A stretch of 64,000 nt of DNA from positions 3,338,642 to 3,402,641 of the forward strand of contig NC_040013.1 in the NCBI RefSeq assembly GCF_000972845.2, given 5' to 3'. Shown here in pieces: positions 57,159-64,000 of the stretch. The translations under genes were made by a program, and so were the position numbers. Positions within the stretch are counted from its first letter, which is position 1. Each line of letters starts with the position of its first letter. The stretch is from Larimichthys crocea (lineage: Eukaryota; Chordata; Actinopteri; Sciaenidae). The notes beneath the pieces were generated by a model. That model was given only the letters and a program-made list of their open reading frames with translations, did not search any database and had not been told where the DNA came from.

Positions 57159-58218
57159 ATGACACTGGTGTGTGTGTGTGTATTATATAGTAAAGTAAAG
57201 TAAAGTTCATTTACCAACTTATGATATTGTAGAATGATGAAACCCTCAAATGTGATAGGATAACTTTAAAAAATGTCCATATTCCCTGAATGTATTATAT
57301 TTGTTATAAAACATGTATGTTATAATACTGTTGATTATTATTTTACCTTCAAAAATAAAAACAATCATAGCAAGACACCATAGTACGCATGTATTATATG
57401 TAATGCAACAGCTGTACTTCTGTAGACAAAGTGTTTGTTCCATCAGATTTTGGGGTTGACAATCTTGCCATGAAGAGGATGTCTTCGTGTTTGCGTTCAA
57501 TGATCAGGACCATGAATGGACGGTTGAACTTCAAGACAGGGACATGTTGGATGGACATAAATGCGATGCGGATGCCTGTAGCAGCTGCAGCGGTGGCTCC
57601 GGCCTCGTCCACATCCAGGGTAGCTTGGTGAACAACCTAGGGAGCGATGGAGGCAGAGTGAGACAGACGGTGGACCGAATACAGGGAAGGAAATATGTGT
57701 GCAATAACCATCCTACCTCTGAGACTGTCAGTTTTTGACCGTGGCAATGCCGCTCAAATCTGCACGTTCAGTAAACATCTGTCATTCCCATTGCAGTCAA
57801 CACATCATTCAGTGTGTAGGAAGTCTTGATGGAGAACTTTGGAATAATACGTCGTACATCCTGAAAGAAAAGGAGACAGTGATTGATCTGACAGGACAAA
57901 GATGAATAGTTTGTTAAACAACAAGAATTTAGATTCTAACCAACCAGGTCTCCATCGACTTCAACCATCTGGTGACATGACTAACTCGGGCAAATTGCTT
58001 TTCCAGTGTTGCCATGTCGTCAGGCAACATCAGCAGCATGGAGTAGGAGCGTTGAAGGGGAGGTGGAGGACCATGTGTTGATCGCCTGGTCGTAATAGAT
58101 ATCAAATCCTCCTCCTTATTCATCATCTGGACTTGAACCTGGAAAATGACAATTTTAACATGAAGTCCCTCAATGTGAAAAGACACACAGTAGGAAAGAT
58201 GAAGAATGATGCATAACT

Positions 58219-60010
58219 AGAAAATTTCTAAAGAAATTTTGAGTGTGCGTGACTCTGGCCCCGTCTGCCCCATGCATTATTACTGACACTGCTCAGCAAA
58301 TCAGTACTAGAAAATAAATTTTGAGAGTGACGAGTGGGCTGTTGCTGGGGGTCTGTATTCAAAATGCACACCTCAAACAGTCATTTTAACATGTTTATTT
58401 AGACACAAGGAAGCATCTAGCTGCGCTTACCGTGCTAGCAATTACCATTAGCATGTTATCATTAGCATGTTAACATTAGCATGTTACACTAGCCTGTTAA
58501 CGCTGAAAGTCTTTTAGCATTATTGATTAGGCATGTTAACATTAGCATGTTACATTAGCATGTTTATCATTACATTTTACCATTACCATGTTAAACATGC
58601 AGCTGTTAACGTTGACACGCGAGCAGTTAGCATTAACATGTTAGCATGTTAACGTTAGCATTTTAGCATTAGCATGTTAGCATTTGTAGTGAGCATGATG
58701 TGTTAACACTGATGCGCAGCATTAGCATTAGCATGTTAGCATTAGCATGTTAGTATTAAATGTGTTAATTCCTAGTGGCTAATGTTAATTAGCATTAGCA
58801 TGTGCATTACCATGTAGCATTAGCATGTTAGCATTATCATGTTAACGCTGATGCGCTAGCAGTTAGCATTAGCATGTTAGCATACATGTTAGTAATTAAC
58901 AGGTGTTTAATCCTAGTGGCTAATGTTAATTAGCATTAGCATGTTAGCATTACCATGTTAGCATTAGCATGTTAACGCTGATGCGCTAGCAGTTAACATT
59001 AGCATGTTAAAATTAGCTGTTGAGAATCAACATGTTTTAATCCTAGTGGCTAGTGTAATTAGCAGTAATTTTGCATTGGTCGCTAATGTTTGCAAATAGC
59101 AGTGTCTTTACAGCTGCGCTAACGCTCTGCTGTCCTGTCTGCCATTTTACACAGACAGGTTCAAAATTAAGTGCCAAGAACGACTAAAAATGGCCACTCG
59201 GTTCTGTCTGCTGGCCCCTCCCCCCTCTCCTCCTTCACGCAGGCCTGAGGTTGCTAAGCAACCAGGACCAACTGTAATCAGGGGAGGAGTTATGCACCTG
59301 TTAGAATGTCACTTAGAGACTGAGAGAATGCTGAGAACTCCTCTCGAACAGGAAGGATTTCTGACCAAACCGTATTTCCCATCATTGAACCGGCTTAACC
59401 TGAGGGCAATGAGCCCTTCCTGATCGTTACATATTCGTTTTGTGTCGATAAATGAAGAAATGTGCCCTCAGGAGCAAGAGAGAGAAACGGTACTTCTGCC
59501 TTCCTCCAGAAAATTTCCCTCCTTTTTTAACATGGGAGTCTATGGGCTGAGGATGGGATTGCTGCCGCATCTTACGTTTCCCGCCAAAACTATATGTCTG
59601 ACAGCTTTGGCAGGCGAATGTGAGTGAGCGACAAATTTTGCTACGTTTCTATGTATAAATCGTGTCTGTAGTGGGGCATTTGAGGCCACGGTAGTCGAAT
59701 ACGTTTTATTTTTTCACTGATCGTTCTCTCCCCTCTCCACTCTAGGATGACATCCTCACTCTAGCTTGGAAAGTTCTCTCTATACACACCCATTCATTTT
59801 TTGGCTTCGTTTTGTCGATTTTGGCAAAACCGTTGCCGAAGTCTTAGAAAAGTATAGCAATCGATTCCCGGCCGAGCGGTCGTTTGATAACCCGCTTTGT
59901 GTTGTCGACAAACTCTGGGAGGAGTAGGCGTGCAAAAAAGGGCTTGGCGGAAAGAATAATAATAAGCGCGGTGGATTAAACTACAGTGTTCGCCTTGCAC
60001 GCACACTCAA
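58219..60010. mobile_element. ~1.8-kb insertion with 13-bp inverted repeats in the B' intron
   Basis: Compared with copies A, B and A', the B' intron is interrupted between GATGCATAA and TAATGAATAAATG. TTGAGTGTGCGTG at 58239-58251 is matched by its reverse complement at 59998-60010. The left repeat lies about 20 bp inside the insertion border, and an imperfect copy of this left end recurs at about 58306-58335. The interior holds the minisatellite at 58430-59080 and unassigned sequence; no transposase frame is seen. Probably a non-autonomous DNA transposon; class unknown. Confidence 0.6.
58430..59080. repeat. Minisatellite of TTAGCATG-type units
   Basis: Dozens of variants of TTAGCATTAGCATG and TTAACGCTGATGCGCTAGCAG, arranged in higher-order repeats of roughly 100-130 bp (for instance the block ending CTAGTGGCTAATG recurs at about 58770, 58910 and 59045). 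Such arrays are known in fish genomes. The interior of the inserted element is largely made of it. Confidence 0.9.
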
Positions 60011-60778
60011 TAATGAATAAATGAATAAACTTTTAACCTTGGTGTTCTCGTCCACTGTGAATGTGTCCTCCTTGGTGAGCTCGGGTTCAAATGGAGTCGC
60101 CCACTTTCCTGTTTGCGAGGATGGCAGAATTAAACTTAAAACTTTTGAGCCAACAAACCAAACAATCCTCACGTGTACCTTTGTAGTAGATGTAGCTGAT
60201 GAGATACATGACTGTCATTGGATCCGGTGCTGACATCTTCTATCTTCCCATTGGTCTTCCCTTTCACATACTCGTTGATGGTATTGGCACTGTCTGCAGC
60301 ATTGGCAAAGTCAACAGTGAACCCATCTGCAAAGTAGGACTGCTTCAGGTTTCCAGGAACTCAGGCCGTGGCTTGAAGTTGTCGTCCACGAACACAGCGG
60401 TGCCTTCACTGGTGTCTTCTCCAGATGTCTTGTTTGCTTTTCGAGGAGAGTGTGAAGCCTGATTTACATCTGCCTGTGTCAGTAGGGTGCTGTTGAAACC
60501 CAGACCTTGAAATCTGCTTGTGGGTCTCCTCCCGTGCTCCTACGACAAAGTAGCCAGGCAACAGACACACTTGATGGGGAGAAGAGATATTCTTGCCTTG
60601 CGAGTCAGCATGAGCTGCTACTGGCTGTACAGACGGTAGGCAAACTCTTTGTTTCGCTGGCCACCAGTGAGACGCTGTTGGCGCTGTTGTCGAGTGCAGT
60701 GTCTTGATCTCCATGATGGTGGTCGCCTCTCCCCACACAGTCACTGCTGAAGATCCAGATACCCAGGGCTGCATGCAT

Positions 60779-62526
60779 TATTGCCGACTAGACAAAGTTC
60801 AAAAGTGCAGGAATGTTTATTTGGTTACACCATGTTTGCTATTGCAAATATTGATTTTCTTATAGCTTACAATAAATGTGTCGCTTTAAAGCCCTGAAAG
60901 TCTTTTTCACACTATGAGCGACAGGCTCCTGCTTTAACAAATCATTCATGCCCCACATTGGGACAGCTACATTTTTAAAAAATTACATGTAAAGGTGTTT
61001 TTTGGTTGATTTTTGCATTTTAAGTTGAGACTATCTTAATGGTTTGTTTTTAGTTTTTAATTCTAAATTACTGAAATTACAAACACATCGATTGAGGCTC
61101 CAAAGGAGGATAAGAGAGAATATTCACAGTTCTGATTAAAGAATTTAAATGAGTGTGCACAGTTCATCTCAAACAACAAACACGAATTGCTAAAACAGTT
61201 CATCTGATTCTTACCTTCTGGTTCAGTGTCTGTCAGGGAACCAGAGACTGTACAAGAAGATGCCCTTTATATAAGACTGATCAGAGCAACCAAACTTTGC
61301 TTTGTTTGTTCTCTGTCTCAACTTTGTATTCCCGAAAGCCTTGGCCACACTTCTGCATGGCTGATGATGGCTTTGCCAGTAAAGAAAGGTCTTTCCATTC
61401 AAACACTGCTAGATCAGGTGAGCTTAGGTCAATTAACTCTTTCTGAGCAGGGGTTTGGATATATCCAACATTGCTTTCTAAAGTTTTTAAGAAACTTCCG
61501 TCCAAAAAAATCAAGAAAAACAAAAAAAGATAGAGAGGTGTCTGGAACACTGCGTTGGATGGGCACGACACCCAGAAGGTTCAGGAGTACTACTTTTCTA
61601 CAAATGAACTCTGATTTTTGAACTGGTTCTGTTCAGATTCAAGAACAACAAAAAAATCTTCTTAATACGAAAAACCTGCCTCCTGCGTAACTGTACGTAG
61701 TTGAACAGAGTCGGCTGTGCTGCAGGATTTTAACCTCTGTCCAAATGGTGATCCTTGGAAGACAATCGCTGATTATCTGTTATAATAATTTATTGAGTTT
61801 AGTACCACCGACACTCATCCATCCATCCCTCCGCTCCATCCATCCATCCATCATCCTTCAATCAGTCACAAGTAAAATCTGAGAGGTCATGACCGATTAA
61901 TGGGAGAAAATCTGAATTAATTCTTTTATTTGACCACAAATAATTATTATTTGGATCATTTGAACAGTTCGAAAATGTAGTGAAGAAAAAAGTACAATGT
62001 GTCGCTTTGTAGGTTATAAAGTTCACTGAAAACTAATGATCTCCACATTTTTGAATAATAAAAGCTACACTGAAACCAGCAAAGCCACCGTGGAAAGTAC
62101 CTGAAATTAAACTGGTTTTAAACATCAAATTTAAGGACTCTGACTCCATTTTTACTGTACTTAAATGTACAGTATACATTGTACTAATACACTATAATGT
62201 GAAGTACTTACTTTCTATAGAAAATACCATCAATTGAATATGTGTTATAATAAAGTACAATGGTGCAGTCCCCCCCCTCATATGACTGGTTAAAACACTC
62301 AGTCAAAGGGGGTGATTAAAAAATGTGACAGGACAATTTAAAAAAAAATCTCCACAGTCCCTGAATTTATTGTATTTGTCATAAAACCTTATGTTTACTA
62401 ATATCTGTTATTATTATTTTACCTTCAAAACTAAAATAAAAACAATCAATCATGCAAGGACCACAGCACAAATGTTTTTGTCATTTTTATTTTTATGATG
62501 CAACAGCTGTACAAGTGTTTGTTCCA
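60779..62526. other. Spacer between serpin copies B' and A' (inverted)
   Basis: Reverse-complement counterpart of the A-B spacer. From 60779 to about 61770 it is the B-type intron, untranslated exon, promoter and upstream region; the rest is the A-type 3' flank with CATC repeats. No extra gene. Confidence 0.7.
61266..61274 (-). promoter_or_regulatory. serpina1: TATA box of serpin copy B'
   Basis: TTATATAAA on the minus strand, with the untranslated exon ending near 61212 at a GTAAGA donor. Upstream are the same CAAAGTTTG and TTAATTGACCTAAG motifs as in copy B. Confidence 0.5.
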
Positions 62527-64000
62527 TCAGATTTTGGGGTTGACAATCTTGCCCATGAAGAGGATGTCTTCTGTGTTGGTTCAATGATCATGACCATGAA
62601 TGGACGATCGAACTTCAAGACAGGGACATGGCGGAAGGACATAAGTGTGATGCCGATGCCTGTAGCAGCTGCAGCGGTGGCTCCGCCTCGTCCACCTCCA
62701 GGGTCTTGGTGAACAACCTAAGGAGCATGGAGGCAGAGTGGACAGACGGTGGACCGAATACAGAGAGGAAAATGTTGGGCAATAACCATCCTTACCTCTG
62801 AGACTGTCAGTTTTTGATCCTCTGCAATGCCGCTCAAATCTGCACGTTCAGTAAACATGTCTGTCCTTCCCATTGCAGTCAACACATCATTCAGTGTGTA
62901 GGAAGTCTTGATGGAGAACTTGGATAATATACGTCGTACGTCCTGAAAGAAAAGTGAGACGTGATTGATCTGACAGGACAAAGATAATAGTTTATGTAAC
63001 AACAAGAATTTAGATTCTAACCCAACCTGGACTTCATCCACTTCAACCATCTGGTACATGACTCGGGCAAATTGCTTTCTCCAGTGTTGCCTGTCTCAGG
63101 CAACATCAGCAGCATGGGAGGAGCTGTTGAAGGGGAGGTGGAGGACCGATGTGTTGATCGCCTGGTCGTAAAGATATCAAATCTCTTCTCCTTATTCATC
63201 ATCTGGACTTGAACCTGGAAAATGCAATTTTAACATGAAGTCCCCTCAATGTGAAAAGACACACAGTATGAAAGATGAAGAATGATGCATAATATGAATA
63301 AATGAATAACTTTGAACCTTGGTGTTCTCGTCCACTGTGAATGTGTCCTCCTTGGTGAGCTCGGGTTCAAATGGAGTCGCCCACTTTCCTGTTTGACGAG
63401 GATGAGCAGAATTAAAACTTAACTTTTTGAGCCAACAAACACACAATCCTCACTGTACCTTGTAGTAGATGTGCTGATGAGATACATGACTGTCATTGAT
63501 CCGGGTGCTGACCAGCTCTTCTATCTTCCCATTGGTCTTCCCTTTCACTACTCGTTGATGGTATTGGCACTGTCTGCAGCATTGGCCAAGTCAACAGTGA
63601 ACCCATCTGCAAAGTAGGACTGCTTCAAGGTTTCCAGGAACTCGGCCGTGGCTTGAAGTTGTCGTCCACGAACACAGCGTGCCTTCACTGGTGTCTTCTC
63701 CAGAAGTCTTGTTTGCCTTTTCGAGGAGAGTGTGAAAGGCCTGATTTACATCTGCCTGTGTCAGTAGGGTGCTGTTGAAACCCAGACCACTGAAAATCTG
63801 CTTGTGGGTCTCCTCCCGTGCTCCTACGGACAGTAGCCAAGGCAACAGACACACTTGATGGGGAGAAGAAGATTTCTTGCCTTGCGAGTCAGCCTGAGCT
63901 GCTAGCGGCTGTACGACGGAGGCAAACTTTGTTCGCTGCAGCCACCGTGAGACGCTGTTGGCGCTGTTGTCGAGTGCAGTGTCTTGATCTCCATGATGGT
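62527..64000 (-). pseudogene. serpina1: Alpha-1-antitrypsin-like serpin, copy A' (inverted, 5' end outside window)
   Basis: Exons on the minus strand: beyond 64000 to 63459, 63388-63318, 63214-63027, 62942-62796, 62718-62527. The window ends about 20 codons short of the start. The reactive loop is identical to copy A (GITLMSFRHVP), making this the inverted counterpart of A. Relative to A it has numerous single-base deletions: in the ~270 bp around 63460-63720 I count seven deletions and two substitutions. Read literally it is frameshifted many times. The deletion excess points to uncorrected sequence error at least as much as to a dead gene. Confidence 0.8.

Larger units (their letters stand above)
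50888..57200. other. Segment between the two serpin arms
   Basis: About 6.3 kb without homology to the serpin block. It contains the truncated ANTXR1-like exons (51008-54913), a minisatellite (52120-52740), a LINE fragment (55860-56750) and a gypsy remnant (56830-57158). The stretch 52900-54700 is ANTXR intron 1 with no recognisable content, and 54914-55860 holds nothing I can name. Confidence 0.6.
57443..60778 (-). pseudogene. serpina1: Alpha-1-antitrypsin-like serpin, copy B' (inverted, with indels and an insertion)
   Basis: All five coding exons are found on the minus strand: 60778-60179, 60108-60038, 58138-57945, 57860-57717, 57636-57443. The promoter arrangement matches copy B, so this is its inverted counterpart. 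The second coding intron is about 1.9 kb instead of 106 bp because of the insertion at 58219-60010. Exon 1 has at least eight small deletions relative to copy A. The last exon lacks one G near the end, so its stop is out of frame. As read it is not translatable. The reactive loop differs from A: ATGIRIAFMSIQHVP against ATGIGITLMSFRHVP. P1 Met (57556-57558) and P1' Ser are kept. The indels are nearly all deletions, which suggests sequence error may be hiding an intact gene. Confidence 0.8.

Noticed and set aside
58430..59080. CRISPR-like array
   Set aside because: Units are continuous variants with no unique spacers, and the genome is a vertebrate; it is a minisatellite.
58205..60020. Target-site duplication (ATAA or TAA) around the B' intron insertion
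   Set aside because: The pre-insertion sequence in copies A, B and A' already contains ATAATAATG, so the apparent duplication is ambiguous.
60406..60774. 122-codon minus-strand frame within serpin B'
   Set aside because: A frameshift product that jumps between the three frames of the true serpin exon; not a separate protein.

Overview
The window is nuclear DNA from a ray-finned (teleost) fish, most likely a percomorph. The genes are split by introns with GT..AG ends. Fish-type SINEs, LINEs and TTAA/hAT-like MITEs are scattered throughout, and (CA)n/(GT)n tracts are very frequent. The steroidogenic acute regulatory protein, LSM1, BAG4 and alpha-1-antitrypsin-like proteins all read as fish versions. 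There are no prokaryotic features.

Layout. 1-4302: interspersed repeats (a tRNA-derived SINE, a LINE 3' end) and unassigned sequence. 4303-6317 (-): star, 7 exons, 286 aa, intact, with a TATA box at 6488-6496. 12249-34220 (-): a GRK4/5/6-subfamily kinase gene (called grk5l here), 16 coding exons, 581 aa, intact; coding exon 1 lies 12.7 kb upstream of exon 2. 36932-40022 (-): lsm1, 4 exons, 133 aa. 42119-43949 (+): bag4, 5 exons, 389 aa, head-to-head with lsm1. The order and orientation star(-), lsm1(-), bag4(+) is that of human 8p11.23, with a GRK gene between star and lsm1 that mammals lack there.

45.6-64 kb is an alpha-1-antitrypsin (serpina1-like) cluster. An intact gene 'A' (46453-48030, +, 409 aa) is followed by a second copy 'B' (49854-50887, +) cut off inside its third coding exon. 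After ~6.5 kb of other sequence, the same A-spacer-B block returns in inverted orientation: B' at 57443-60778 (-) and A' at 62527 to beyond 64000 (-). B' keeps the reactive-centre exon that B has lost. Comparing it with A shows seven amino-acid changes and no silent codon change, in a 25-codon stretch over and just after the reactive loop; the hinge codons are unchanged. The inverted arm carries many single-base deletions and few substitutions relative to A, which looks more like uncorrected sequencing error than ordinary pseudogene decay.

Between the arms lie the first four exons of an ANTXR1-like (von Willebrand A domain) gene on the minus strand, frameshifted and truncated exactly where serpin B is truncated. 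A LINE fragment, and a Ty3/gypsy reverse-transcriptase remnant bracketed by 36-bp inverted repeats, fill the rest. B' also carries a ~1.8 kb insertion, with 13-bp inverted repeats near its ends, in one small intron.

The genes are unrelated in function: mitochondrial cholesterol import (star), GPCR desensitisation (grk5l), mRNA decapping (lsm1), Hsc70 co-chaperone (bag4), secreted protease inhibitor (serpina1). Their grouping reflects conserved synteny, not a pathway.
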